From an uncultured Saprospiraceae bacterium (GTDB lineage: Bacteria > Bacteroidota > Bacteroidia > Chitinophagales > Saprospiraceae): DNA of 64,000 nucleotides. The translations under genes and the position numbers were made by a program. Positions 8,728 through 19,000 of this stretch are shown piece after piece (position 1 is the stretch's first letter; every line of letters starts with the position of its first letter). The stretch spans positions 41,450 through 105,449 of the forward strand of contig CALDGQ010000041.1 of assembly GCA_937941765.1 (NCBI GenBank), in the 5' to 3' direction. The notes beneath the pieces were generated by a model. That model had not been told where the DNA came from. It worked only from the letters and a program-made list of their open reading frames with translations, and ran no database searches.

Positions 8728-9918
8728 ATGAAAAAATCGTCATTCCTATTAATTGGCTTTTTAGCAATCTTCTTTATTTCATGTGCTTCCGATAGTACCG
8801 ATACTTCAACTATCAAAACACCAAAAGTTGAAACAACTGGTGTTGCAAATGAAGTTTCAAAAGTTCTAGTAGATAGTAAAGAAGCCATTGGTGCATCTGC
8901 GGACAATCTCATTCCTAGTGATGAAAAAGTGGATGAAACGGTTGATAAAGTTGCGGACAAATTGAAAGGAATTTTGAAGAAAGGAAAAAAAGAGGTCACA
9001 GAAGAAATCAAGAAAAAAGCGGAGGTTGTAACTAAGAAAGCTGATAAAGCAGTTGAAAATATTGCTAAAAAATCAGAAGAGATTGGTCAACAAATCGAAA
9101 CGAAAATTGAAAAAGCTGCTACTCAAGTTGAAGAAAAAATCGATGTAGCCATTGAGTCCATTCCGGAACCAACTGTTCCGCCTGCTGAAACAAAACCAGC
9201 TCCAAAACCAAAACCAGAACCGAAAATAACGCCAACTAAAGATATTGTCACCAAAAAAGTGTGGGGCAAAAATGACAAACCAAATCATGATTATTTTGAT
9301 GCGTTGTTACAAAAATATGTGTCCGGTGATGGTACCGTTAACTACAAAGGTTTCAAAGCGGATGATCATAAGTTGGAGGATTATTTAAGCCAATTAAAAA
9401 ATAATCCAGTTCATCCTGATTGGTCAAGAAATGAAAAATTGGCGTACTGGATTAATGCTTACAATGCTTTTACGATTAAATTAATTGTAGATAATTATCC
9501 GATCAAATCGATTACAAAATTGGAAGGTGGCAAACCATGGGATAAAAAATGGATAAAATTAGGTGATAAAACCTATTCACTTAACAATATCGAAAATGAC
9601 ATTATTCGTCCACAATTCAAGGAACCAAGAATTCATTTTGCAGTCAACTGTGCTGCCAAGTCTTGTCCGCCTTTAAGTAATGCTGTATGGACTGCTTCGA
9701 ATTTGGAATCGAAATTTGAGAAGGCAACAAAGAAATTTATCAATAATAGTCGATACAATACAATTGATAAAAACAGTGCTTCTGTTTCAAAAATTTTCGA
9801 TTGGTATAAAGAAGATTTTGGTGATCTAAGTGCTTACTTGAATAAGTATTCTGATACACAATTAAAAAAAGGTGGGAAAATTAAGTTTATGGAGTATGAT
9901 TGGGGGTTGAATGAGTAA
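8728..9918 (+). CDS. DUF547 lipoprotein with N-terminal coiled coil
   Basis: A 396-residue protein with a lipoprotein signal (FLAIFFISCAS, lipidated Cys19). Residues about 65-140 form a long Lys/Glu-rich heptad-like region (KKGKKEVTEEIKKKAEV and similar), likely a coiled coil or extended amphipathic helix. A Pro/Lys linker follows (TKPAPKPKPEPK). Residues about 180-390 are the DUF547 domain, with KLAYWINAYNAFTIKLIV, IHFAVNCAAKSCPPL and FDWYKEDFG; the conserved Cys pair lies in NCAAKSCPP. It should be anchored in the inner or outer membrane facing the periplasm or outside. DUF547 has a papain-like relationship proposed in the literature, but activity here is unknown. Confidence 0.87.
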   Translation: MKKSSFLLIGFLAIFFISCASDSTDTSTIKTPKVETTGVANEVSKVLVDSKEAIGASADNLIPSDEKVDETVDKVADKLKGILKKGKKEVTEEIKKKAEVVTKKADKAVENIAKKSEEIGQQIETKIEKAATQVEEKIDVAIESIPEPTVPPAETKPAPKPKPEPKITPTKDIVTKKVWGKNDKPNHDYFDALLQKYVSGDGTVNYKGFKADDHKLEDYLSQLKNNPVHPDWSRNEKLAYWINAYNAFTIKLIVDNYPIKSITKLEGGKPWDKKWIKLGDKTYSLNNIENDIIRPQFKEPRIHFAVNCAAKSCPPLSNAVWTASNLESKFEKATKKFINNSRYNTIDKNSASVSKIFDWYKEDFGDLSAYLNKYSDTQLKKGGKIKFMEYDWGLNE

Positions 9919-10263
9919 CGTGAATTAGTGCGACCTCTCTGAGGTCGAAAACGAATAATTGACATTATTCTAATGTAGTATAACCGCTCTGCGGTTATTA
10001 AATTCTTTAAATAAAACTTTGTGTTACCAATCAGATCAAGTCGTTGCTAATGCCAAAAACAAATTTTCGGATGAGACCACAGAGTGGTCCTACTTTGTCA
10101 GATTAATATTTAATTGGGTCATCCGACCCTAGCAGGGTCGAATTACTTTGCTATAAAACGCCAATAAATTGAATTAATGCATTAGCAATCAATGAGTGTT
10201 TCACCTCTAAATCCCCTCAAGGGGAACAGTATTTATTCAACCTTAAAGAAAAACTACCTAATA
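9919..10263. repeat. Intergenic cluster of short REP-like palindromes
   Basis: The gap holds at least five separate short palindromes. They are CGACCTC-TCT-GAGGTCG (9931-9947), TAACCGC-TCT-GCGGTTA (9981-9997), GACCAC-AGA-GTGGTC (10075-10089), CGACCCT-AGC-AGGGTCG (10124-10140) and TCCCCT-CA-AGGGGA (about 10212-10224). The first may also terminate the DUF547 transcript. The arms differ between hairpins while the loops are 2-3 bp, so they are not copies of one repeat. No gene is supported in this stretch. An in-frame ATG at 10192 lies within it but is unlikely to be the start of the next gene. Confidence 0.65.
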
Positions 10264-10746
10264 ATGAAACATTATACTTACATAATATTTCTTAGTTTAT
10301 TCTACTGCAGTTGTAACACTGAACCTACAAATTCAACAAATAATTTATCAACAAATCAAACGTCAATTTCATCATCCGCTATCCTAATTTTCAAAAAAGA
10401 AAAACAGCTAGAAATTTGGAATGATGGAGCTAAAATAAATACCTATCCAATCAATTTAGATTCAAAATTTCCAATAGGTGAATTTGAAGCAACTAATTCT
10501 AAAAAAGGAATTAAGATTCATTTTCCAAATCAATTTTATAAAGAAAAAAGCTACCAAATAGATTTTGATCCCATAATTAAGGTGACAAAAAATGAATTTA
10601 TCGAAATAGATTTAACAAATATTCCTATCCTAGTCTTTCCAAATGATGCAAGAAATGGACAATCCTTTGTCGCCAGTTTTTCAAGTCCGCATTGGATGTG
10701 TGAAATATATGCTAAAATGAACCTGTATTTGCTAGAATACAATTAA
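10264..10746 (+). CDS. Small hypothetical lipoprotein
   Basis: A 160-residue protein if started at the ATG that gives KHYTYIIFLSLFYCSC, a lipoprotein signal with a Cys at 15 or 17. An upstream in-frame ATG at 10192 would add 24 residues from a palindromic repeat and bury the signal peptide, so it was not used. The mature part begins with a Ser/Thr/Asn-rich linker, then ILIFKKEKQLEIWNDGAK and FPIGEFEA. These faintly resemble the opening strands of L,D-transpeptidase (YkuD) domains, but the catalytic HG...SxGC motif is absent. It is therefore either unrelated or a degenerate relative. It lies 43 bp before the next gene on the same strand. Confidence 0.65.
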   Translation: MKHYTYIIFLSLFYCSCNTEPTNSTNNLSTNQTSISSSAILIFKKEKQLEIWNDGAKINTYPINLDSKFPIGEFEATNSKKGIKIHFPNQFYKEKSYQIDFDPIIKVTKNEFIEIDLTNIPILVFPNDARNGQSFVASFSSPHWMCEIYAKMNLYLLEYN

Positions 10747-10789
10747 TGTTCTAAATTGAGAAGGCTAATTAAACTTCATAAAAGCTAGC

Positions 10790-12715
10790 ATGACACAAAT
10801 GCGCAAACTATTATTTCTTCTCTTACTTTTTTCCGCAAATAATTTGTTGGCACAACAGCCGTTTGTCTGCAATGGTGATTATTATCTGACCTCCACTGCT
10901 GGAAATACAACTGTTTATAAAGTTGAGATTGATATCAATGGAGATGCTACTTTTAATGCGCTTCCGAATACAGTTGGGTTGGTTGTCAATGCGATTGGTT
11001 ATCGGACAGCAGACAATTTTATTTATTCTATCAATACCAATAATAATGATTTGTATAGAATTGATGCCAGTGGAGATGGGACTTTTATCGACAATTTAGA
11101 TCTGCCGAATTCTCATAATTTTTATGGCGCAGATTTTACGGCTGATGGAAAATTTATGGTATTCATTGGAACTAGTATCTTTGCTGGAAGTAATTTGTTA
11201 GCATTTGTTGATTTTGAAGCTGGTGGATTTCCAGTGACATTGGTCAATCTTTCCAATGCTGGTAACACACAAGTTACAGATATCGCGTTTAATCCGATTA
11301 CCAACCTTTTGTATGGATATGATAGTGACAATGATCGCATGATAGTGATTGACCCAGACACTGGAGAAATGACAACTGGTTTTCCTGGCAATCAAGTTGC
11401 TCCACGAATTGGTGCAGTATTTTTTGATTCGTTTGGTGGACTATATGGCTACGGTGGTCCTAATGGTAGTGTGTTATACGAAATCGATCCAGAAACTGGA
11501 ATTGTTGCTATTGCTGCCAATGGACCAAGTTCATCCAACAAGGATGGTTGCTCATGTCCGTATACTGTTAGATTAAATAAATTGGTAGAACCATTGGAAA
11601 CAACTCCTTGTACTGAGGTTACTTATTATTTCGCGATTGCCAATGTTTCTTCTGTGACTCAAACTGGTGTTACATTGGAAGATCAATTGCCACCTGATTT
11701 ATTGATAACAGAAATTATTAGCAATCCTTATGGAGGAACTGTTGTTAGTGGGGTCAACACAGATTTGCTTTCCATATCAGATATGGTGATTCCTCCAGGA
11801 TTTGATACGCTTGCTATTAAAGTGGAAGTAAGTGAAGATGCCGTAGGTATTTATAAAAATCAAGCTCGTTTAGAAAATGTGCCTTTATTGTTAAGTCAAG
11901 CTATGGTTTCTGACAATCCGTTGACAAGTGCAACAAATGATTCAACGGTACTAAATGTTGTTGGTCTTAATGAACCACTTTCCATTAATGAATATGGCAT
12001 TTGTTTTTCTGAAACTTTGACGTTGCAATCGGATCAAGTTGCAACGGATTATTTATGGAATACTGGTGAGACCACTTCATCTATTGAAGTAACAGAAGCT
12101 GGATATTATTGGTTGGATATTTCAAATAGTTGTCAAACCATACGAGATTCATTTAAAGTGGTAGTATCAGATGAATTCTTTGTTTTTCTTCCAAATGATG
12201 TGACGATAGATTTGGGCGAAACGGTATTTGTAAATGTCAATGAAACTTCATCCAATCCTGTCACCTATTTATGGACCGAATCAGGTGATGACTCCATTTT
12301 GAATTGTACGGATTGTGAAAGCCAAACAATAATGCCACTACGTGATGTTATGTTACATATGGAAGTGCGTGATATTTATGATTGCGTTGCTACTGATTCT
12401 ATGTTCATCCAAGTAATTCCGAATTACAATATATATGTCCCAAATATTTTCAGCCCAAATCAAGATGGTTATAATGATATCTTTTCCGTATTTGGAACGG
12501 AAGGAACGAAGGTTAATGTATTTCGTATTTTTGACCGTTGGGGATCTTTATTGCATGAATCTTATGATGGATTTGTAAATTCCACAGATCATGGATGGGA
12601 TGGTGTTTATAAAGGACAATTATTAAATGATGCTGTTTTTGCTTGGTATGCAGAAGTTGAATTTTTGGATGGTGAAATAAAATTATTAAAAGGAGATATA
12701 ACTTTGATTAGATGA
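10790..12715 (+). CDS. T9SS type B cargo: propeller-like domain, DUF11-like domain, gliding-motility C-terminal domain
   Basis: A 641-residue secreted protein with signal peptide MRKLLFLLLLFSANNLLAQ. The internal ATG at 10799 gives the more usual start, the first ATG at 10790 adds only three residues. Residues about 25-250 contain repeated short units like those of a beta-propeller (NGDATFNALPNTVG, YRIDASGDGTF, LYEIDPETGIV). Residues about 260-390 resemble a DUF11/conserved-repeat domain (TYYFAIANVSSVTQTGVTLE). An Ig-like part follows (WNTGETTSSIEVTEAGYYW). The last 95 residues are the type B sorting domain, with VPNIFSPNQDGYNDIF, FDRWGSLLH and GDITLIR. It should be exported by Sec, then by T9SS, and displayed on or released from the surface. 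No PorP/SprF-like partner is adjacent. Confidence 0.9.
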   Translation: MTQMRKLLFLLLLFSANNLLAQQPFVCNGDYYLTSTAGNTTVYKVEIDINGDATFNALPNTVGLVVNAIGYRTADNFIYSINTNNNDLYRIDASGDGTFIDNLDLPNSHNFYGADFTADGKFMVFIGTSIFAGSNLLAFVDFEAGGFPVTLVNLSNAGNTQVTDIAFNPITNLLYGYDSDNDRMIVIDPDTGEMTTGFPGNQVAPRIGAVFFDSFGGLYGYGGPNGSVLYEIDPETGIVAIAANGPSSSNKDGCSCPYTVRLNKLVEPLETTPCTEVTYYFAIANVSSVTQTGVTLEDQLPPDLLITEIISNPYGGTVVSGVNTDLLSISDMVIPPGFDTLAIKVEVSEDAVGIYKNQARLENVPLLLSQAMVSDNPLTSATNDSTVLNVVGLNEPLSINEYGICFSETLTLQSDQVATDYLWNTGETTSSIEVTEAGYYWLDISNSCQTIRDSFKVVVSDEFFVFLPNDVTIDLGETVFVNVNETSSNPVTYLWTESGDDSILNCTDCESQTIMPLRDVMLHMEVRDIYDCVATDSMFIQVIPNYNIYVPNIFSPNQDGYNDIFSVFGTEGTKVNVFRIFDRWGSLLHESYDGFVNSTDHGWDGVYKGQLLNDAVFAWYAEVEFLDGEIKLLKGDITLIR

Positions 12716-13674
12716 TAGAAATTGTTGTACTTGATGGTTTTACCATGAATCCAGGTGATCTTTCATGGGAAGAATTGGAAAAATTAGGAAAACTAACAGT
12801 ATATGAACGTACCTTACCTGAAGATGTTTTAGAACGTTCGAAAAATGCCACGGTCATCATTACCAATAAAGTTGTATTTACAAAAGATATTATCAAAGAG
12901 CTGCCATTGCTTCAACTAATTGCTGTCGCAGCAACCGGTTATAATTCAATCGACATCAAAGGTGCAGCTAAATTTGGAGTCAAAGTTTGCAATGTTGTCG
13001 GTTATGCGGCACCTTCCGTTGCACAACATGTATTTGCACAAATCCTTAGAATCAGAAATGATATTCACCTACACAATTTAGCAGTACAAGAAAAAAAATG
13101 GAGTCAAAATCCTGATTGGTCTTTTACCGAAAAAAAAATAACCGAGCTGTCTGGCCAAACAATGGGTATTTACGGACTTGGTAAAATTGGAACAAAAGTC
13201 GCTGAAATCGCTTTGGCTTTTGGAATGAAAGTCGTTGCAACTAGAAAAGATAAAAGCAAGCCTAAACCTGAAAGTGTCAAATTAGTGGAGTTTGAAAAAC
13301 TATTGCAGTATAGTGATGTACTTTCTTTGCATGCGCCGCTTTCTGAAGAAAATAAAGAGATTTTTAATGAGACTAATTTAGCCATGATGAAGTCTTCTGC
13401 CATCCTTGTCAACACCGGTCGTGGTGGATTAATTAATGAAGCAGATTTAAAATGGGCTTTAGAAAACAATAAGATTGCATATGCTGCACTAGATGTTTTG
13501 TCTGAAGAACCACCACCTGAAGACCATCCATTATTCGGAATTGACAATTGTATCATAACACCACATATGGCATGGGCTAGTTTTGAATCTCGCAAACGAT
13601 TGCTGCATGGTGTGGTTGGGAATGTTTGGTCTTATTTGGACAAACCTAATGATTTTGAGGGTATTACAATTTAA
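12712..13674 (+). CDS. D-2-hydroxyacid dehydrogenase (glycerate dehydrogenase / hydroxypyruvate reductase type)
   Basis: A 320-residue cytoplasmic NAD(P)-dependent oxidoreductase. The opening VVLDGFTMNPGDLSWEELE is typical of the glycerate dehydrogenase subgroup. The nucleotide-binding loop is GIYGLGKIG (about residues 154-162), followed by a basic residue stretch (ATRKDKSK). The catalytic set is visible as Arg in NTGRGGLINEADL, Glu in LSEEPPPEDHPLF and His in ITPHMAW. The reaction would be reversible reduction of a 2-keto acid such as hydroxypyruvate or glyoxylate. The start overlaps the stop of the upstream T9SS cargo gene (ATGA), so the two are probably coupled in translation, although no functional link is obvious. 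Exact substrate is not determinable. Confidence 0.92.
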   Translation: MIEIVVLDGFTMNPGDLSWEELEKLGKLTVYERTLPEDVLERSKNATVIITNKVVFTKDIIKELPLLQLIAVAATGYNSIDIKGAAKFGVKVCNVVGYAAPSVAQHVFAQILRIRNDIHLHNLAVQEKKWSQNPDWSFTEKKITELSGQTMGIYGLGKIGTKVAEIALAFGMKVVATRKDKSKPKPESVKLVEFEKLLQYSDVLSLHAPLSEENKEIFNETNLAMMKSSAILVNTGRGGLINEADLKWALENNKIAYAALDVLSEEPPPEDHPLFGIDNCIITPHMAWASFESRKRLLHGVVGNVWSYLDKPNDFEGITI

Positions 13675-13814
13675 ACTTACCAATAATATCAAATCTACAA
13701 TCTAGGGATATTCAATGAGCGTTGCCCATTTTTAGTACTTCAGTTCCGTTGGAGTTTTTTAGAACTTAACAACTCTACCCCATTGGGGTAAAACGTTTTT
13801 CTTTGATTTAATAT
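13675..13814. other. Post-dehydrogenase spacer with hairpin and a solitary repeat end
   Basis: Two items are visible after the dehydrogenase stop. A TACCCC-ATT-GGGGTA hairpin (about 13776-13790) followed by AAAACGTTTTT may be a weak terminator. An isolated GGGATATTC (13705-13713) is identical to the end of the MITE-like element that begins at 13815. No gene is evident. Confidence 0.45.
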
Positions 13815-14254
13815 GGGATATTCAGGAGTAGCAAATTCCGACTTAGAAATCATTTTGAATGCACAAAATATGCCTTTCATTTAAACTGAATAATCATCAA
13901 TATCCATGCTTTCTCAATTGTGATTTTTCGAAGAATCTGATTCTTTTTCTTTTTTCATTGGATTTGGTTGGCAAAGAGGTTTAATGGAATAAGCCGTTTC
14001 ACGGTTCACTTCAATAAAATGTCCTCTAGGACTTTTGATTTCGTTCATGTCAAACATATAAAATCGGCCTCCCGCTACAAAATCCAATTTTATGTTTATT
14101 TGAAGTGAATTTGCAACAATTTGAATACGTCGTTGAATTTTAACTTAATCACCCCGTTTTTTAGGGATTCTACATATAATTGATGCAATTATCCAAAAGA
14201 GGCTACAACCTAATTCATTGGTTATCATAATTTTAGATTACTTCTGAATATCCC
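13815..14254. mobile_element. MITE-like non-coding element with 16-bp terminal inverted repeats (copy A)
   Basis: A 440-bp stretch begins GGGATATTCAGGAGTA and ends TACTTCTGAATATCCC; the ends are inverted repeats matching at 15 of 16 positions. The interior has no credible gene. It is colinear with 62229-62621 over most of its length: shared blocks include CTTTCATTTAAACTGAATAA, CATATAAAATCGGCC and TTTGCAACAATTT. Copy A has extra or different sequence at about 13960-14045. No certain target-site duplication was recognised. A non-autonomous transposable element is the best reading, with mobilising transposase absent from the window. Confidence 0.7.
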
Positions 14255-14326
14255 TTCTATGATATATTGTTGTTAAAAAAGTTAAACATTTTGTTTTTAG
14301 CATTTTGAACACGCTATACTAAGCCT

Positions 14327-15880
14327 CTAATTCACTTTTTCAAATTCTGATGTCCTTCCTCGTTGAATTAATTTAGCACTTATAATGTTATCATTCTCAT
14401 CTTTTTCAAATTCAACCGTTATAGTTGGATTAAAAGCATAATAAAAACGAGTTTCAGTTTCTGGAAATATAGCGAGTGGATTCCCATTATTACGTTGTGA
14501 ATGAAGTACTCCGTCTTTTAAGAAAAATTTTCGATTGACACCATCCCCAACGTAATTGCCACAAAATTTATTTAACTTTTTATTTGATAATTTGAAAACC
14601 CCATTTTTCATTTTATAGACGTCTTTCAAATCACCATTTATATCATAAAATTTCCAACTACCTGTTTTCAAATTATCTTTATATAAACCTTGACTTGACA
14701 CTTTACCATTTTCAAAATAGGTACGGGCAATGCCATTTCGCTTTCCATTTTTAAGTGCATATTCGGTTTTTAGAACACCGGATTCATAGTATTCCCTTTT
14801 GAGTTGCCCAGAATCCAAATTAACATCATCACATTTAAAAACACCAAATCCAACACCATATGCACTTCCGCTATCGAAAAATTGAAAATTATTAAATCCA
14901 TCACCGATATCATTATACGGATTCCAAGTTTTTCCTCCATCACGAGTCTCATAAGTTTTGCCTCGAGTTCCACCCATATATCCAATTTGCGTATTAGCAA
15001 ACCCAATTCCTTGCACATAGTAATAATCCTCTGAATGTTCTACTTCTCTCCAATTTTTGCCTCCATCATTGGTTTGCAAATGATAAAATCGACCTTCCTC
15101 TACATTTCGTTGGATAGAAATAAAACCAATTTCTTTTGATGGAAAAGAAAATTTCCACGGATACTCTCCTATTTGTTTTGATAAATATTTTGTATCCCAA
15201 GTAGTTCCTCCATCTACCGTTTCCAAAACCATCGATCGACAATTTTCTTTATCTCTTGTGGTTCCTCCAATTAAAAACCCATGCGTTTCATCAAAAAAAT
15301 GAGTAGCAATTAAACTTCCTGCGATATGGTCTAAATTCTGCGAATACCATGTTAAACCACCATCTGTTGTTTTAATAAAATAGGAAGGACCACGGACACG
15401 ACCACACCCTACAATAAAATCATCCGTCACTTTTTGCAAGCCACACAATCCTTTTGGTGTCGGTCCAATGAATTCTACTGGTGCCCAATTTTTGCCACCA
15501 TCTTTCGTTTCATAGAGAGCGATCGTATCTCTGGAACCTAAAAATGGATCATCTGTTCCAATTGTTCCCAACCATCCTTCTTCTCTGTTTTTGAAGGTAA
15601 TGCATCTGAAAAAAGTACCTGGATTTTCATGAATGATTTCCCAAGTTTCACCACCATCTTCCGTTAGGGAAACATAACCACTACTAATTATAACCATCCC
15701 AGTATCCTCATCAAAAAAGTGTAGATCGTCGGTACGACCATTTGTTACTGGATAGCTGGTGAGTTTTTCCCAAGCAGTGCTGTATCTAATTTCTTGAATT
15801 GATTTTAGTTGTGGATATATTTTTGGGGTGCAACTTGTTACAACACAAATTAGAGATAAAAAAAGAAGGTTTCGAAACAT
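14327..15880 (-). CDS. Lipoprotein with YCF48/BNR-like beta-propeller and MORN-like repeats
   Basis: A 517-residue protein with a lipoprotein signal (LLFLSLICVVTSCTP, Cys17). Residues about 40-345 contain at least six units of the form TxDGGxTW (LTEDGGETWEII, ETKDGGKNWAPV, KTTDGGLTWYSQ, ETVDGGTTWDTK, QTNDGGKNWREV, ETRDGGKTWNPY). These are sialidase-type Asp-box/YCF48-like propeller blades. Residues about 360-430 switch to MORN_2-type repeats (KREYYESGVLKTEYALKNG, ARTYFENGKVSSQGLYKD). The last 80 residues are unclassified. The protein should be exported and membrane-anchored; propellers and MORN-like repeats both suggest binding rather than catalysis. It stands alone, with a MITE downstream and a palindromic region upstream. 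Confidence 0.85.
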   Translation of the reverse strand: MFRNLLFLSLICVVTSCTPKIYPQLKSIQEIRYSTAWEKLTSYPVTNGRTDDLHFFDEDTGMVIISSGYVSLTEDGGETWEIIHENPGTFFRCITFKNREEGWLGTIGTDDPFLGSRDTIALYETKDGGKNWAPVEFIGPTPKGLCGLQKVTDDFIVGCGRVRGPSYFIKTTDGGLTWYSQNLDHIAGSLIATHFFDETHGFLIGGTTRDKENCRSMVLETVDGGTTWDTKYLSKQIGEYPWKFSFPSKEIGFISIQRNVEEGRFYHLQTNDGGKNWREVEHSEDYYYVQGIGFANTQIGYMGGTRGKTYETRDGGKTWNPYNDIGDGFNNFQFFDSGSAYGVGFGVFKCDDVNLDSGQLKREYYESGVLKTEYALKNGKRNGIARTYFENGKVSSQGLYKDNLKTGSWKFYDINGDLKDVYKMKNGVFKLSNKKLNKFCGNYVGDGVNRKFFLKDGVLHSQRNNGNPLAIFPETETRFYYAFNPTITVEFEKDENDNIISAKLIQRGRTSEFEKVN

Positions 15881-15938
15881 GTAAATGATTATAAATAATT
15901 TTAAATTGAATCTTGGTATTTATGGACCTGTAATAACG

Positions 15939-16033
15939 AATTTTTTCCGAATTTTTCATTGACGATTCAATGGAACATGTTCCATTGGGCTGCCGTGCAG
16001 TAGGTCGTCCAAATATAAATTCGGAAAAAATTT
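15939..16033. terminator. Inverted repeat at the end of the giant 2404-aa gene
   Basis: AATTTTTTCCGAATTTT (15939-15955) pairs with AAATTCGGAAAAAATTT (16017-16033), giving a 16-bp stem around a 61-bp loop that itself contains the palindrome ATGGAACATGTTCCAT (about 15970-15985). It abuts the stop of the leftward giant gene, so it may terminate it or be a small mobile repeat. The loop is long for an intrinsic terminator. Confidence 0.45.
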
Positions 16034-19000
16034 ACCTAATTACCGTAATATCTCCTTTATAAAAAACGCCATCTACTCTCTCTCCGCAATAGGTCACATC
16101 CATCCTTATCCACCATACGTGCACACCAGGCCTGAATTGCCCTTCTTGCAACGTGCCATCCCAACCATCATTGATATCAGTTGAGAAATACTCTTCTTCT
16201 CCCCAGCGATCAAAAACATGAATTTCATAACTATGTATTTTCACATAGTCGGCAGGTGTGACGATAAATTTATCATTGATACCATCACCATTTGGTGAAA
16301 AAACATTGGGTACATACAAGAAGTTACTTATCTCACTGACACCAGGAAATACAATTACCTCAAATGTTTTGTCTTCACAAATATTACTCGCTTGTAATAA
16401 ATAAGTACCCGGAGCATAGGCAAAGAATGAACTTCCTGTTGTTCCATCTGGCCAAGTATAAGTAAGATCAATGTTAGGTCCCGTAATTAATTCTGCTGAC
16501 AATTCTACCGAATCAATATCACAAGTCATTGTGGTTCCATTCGCAAATACATTGAGTCGATCATAGACAGGAATCGTCGCTGGCAATTCTTTAACACAAC
16601 CATTAATATCTTGGACATAAATCATATGTTCACCTGGATCTAGATTATTAAATTCATTTTCAGTCTGATAATTCACTCCATCCAAAGAAAACAAAAATGG
16701 ATTGGTGACACCTTGCAGATTACTAATTTCAATATTTCCAGCTTCGTCATAACAAATTATTTCCGATTCATAAGCAAAATCAAAATCCGGAGAGGCTGCT
16801 ACACTCAACTGAATCGTAGAGTCACATCCTTGCCAACTGGTGTAACTAAACGTTTCTAAAGTTCCAGATTCATATTCCTGATTATTGAAGATATAGGTTT
16901 CATTTGGACAAACTTGAACATCTAATGCAATTGGCTGTGCACCCATTTCTGTCACCGCTACTTGCTCTGTAGAATCACAACCTGAGAAACTTTCATAAGC
17001 AATTACTTGAAAAGAGTTGGGATACAAATAAGCGCCATTGTAATAAACAGAATCTCCCGTACAAGCAAACAACTCAACTTCATTAACCGACAACGGAATG
17101 GGTACTGCAGATACGAAAACAAAGGAATCACATCCTGCTACATTTGTCAAGTCAAATTTAAAGGTCTCACCGGATTCTATCTCGACGCCATTATATTCTA
17201 ACATTTCTCCTTCGCAAATTTCAAATTCCAAATTCGCAGAAGTAGGTGTCAACATTTCAACAAATACCACCTCCGTTGAGTCACATCCATTGATGGTTGT
17301 CATTTCAAATGCATAGGAATCTCCAGCGGCAATTTGTTGGCCATTATATTCGTAAAAATCTTCAAAACATGCTTCAAAGTATAGATTGTCTGCATAATTC
17401 GGATAAGGAGCTACCGTGACAGTAACAGTTGAGTCACATCCCGATGCTGCTTTTAACACTACTTCTACGACTTCATTCGAATTCAAAATAACGTCATGAT
17501 AATCCATCGTTTCACCAGGGCATAAGTTGAAATTTTCAACACCAAATTGTTCCGTACAAGGTTGTCTCACCAACCAATTGACTTCTTCTATATCATCACA
17601 TCCTACCAAACCGGTTTGTTGCACAGATTCCACTACCACCCATTCAACTGGTAGTCCTAAACTATCGAAATAAAGGGTGTAATCTACTGCAAATATATCT
17701 TCGAACACATACGCGCCCATACTGTTAGTAGTAACGGCATCGCTATAACTGACTCCTTCTATGAAAATCGTTTGATTGCTCATTAAAGTATCAGGACCAT
17801 CGATTATACCATTGTCATTGACATCAAAATAGACTTCTCCAACAATATCTCCTGTTCCAATAAATAAATCCAAACTCATCACCCCAGAAGTCGCTTCACA
17901 TCCAAATTCATCCAACATTTCAACATAATAATCTCCACTTTCCAATGCGACTACTTCTTGTTGAGTACCTTCAGGTGCTGGAATTGCAACGTCATTAAAA
18001 AACCATTGCCAACTGACGATACCAGGCATCGTAGGCAAACATAAAGTATCTGGTGCACATCTTTTATGACAACCCGATGGAATTCGATTGATATCTGGCC
18101 CTTTGTGAATTTCAATTTCATTGGAAGTGGTTTCACAACCATTCTCATTGAATGCACGGACATAGTAGACACCAGGAATATCAACAATAATGGCGGTTGC
18201 ATCAATGGTTCCAGTATTCCAAATGTAGGTTAGATTCGGATCATAATTCGAAATAGAAATGGTAGCTGGTTGGTTATCACAAATAAATCCATCAGGATCT
18301 GAAACCAATAATATATCTTCAGGATTTGCATTTACGAGTACGGTATAAGGTCCCGCAATACTTGTACATCCTGTTTCTGAATCAACGATGGTAACATCAA
18401 AAATGTAAGTACCCGCTTCTAATAAATTATCTCGTTCAATCGAATATTCAATTGTGGTTCCGGCTTGTCCAGTATTCCATGCATATTCATAACCTTCTAC
18501 TTCGTTGACTTCCATGAACACTTCTTCTCCTTCACAGATAGTATAACTATCATAAAAAAAGCTGATTGGCTGATCGTATTCATCATATTCCACAACTCTT
18601 ATTTCTCCTGAAGGCAATGGTAAAATATCTAAAACAACTTCTGGAGTAGTATAAGTACATCCATTTTCATCCGATATTGTAACATCATACACACCTGCTT
18701 CTGTAGCCGAAATACTTGGAGTCGTTTCATCCGTTGACCAAGCATAGGTAAATGGTCCACTTGGAGCTGACATAATGGTGGTTTGCCCTTCACATATTGG
18801 TGAACCAGGGACCATTGAAATGTTTCCTGATAAATTATTTTGTTGAATCGATACTTGTTGCGTAAAGGTAGCTTCACAACCATAAATTGTTTGTGCTGTT
18901 AAAGTGATCGTATACATCCCTGGATTTCCATACTCATGATAAGTATTCATCACTTCGGATGTGTTGGCATCACCACTACCTGGATCTCCAAAATCCCAAA

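Noticed and set aside
10264..10746. L,D-transpeptidase
   Set aside because: The opening strands look similar, but the catalytic HG and SxGC motifs are absent.
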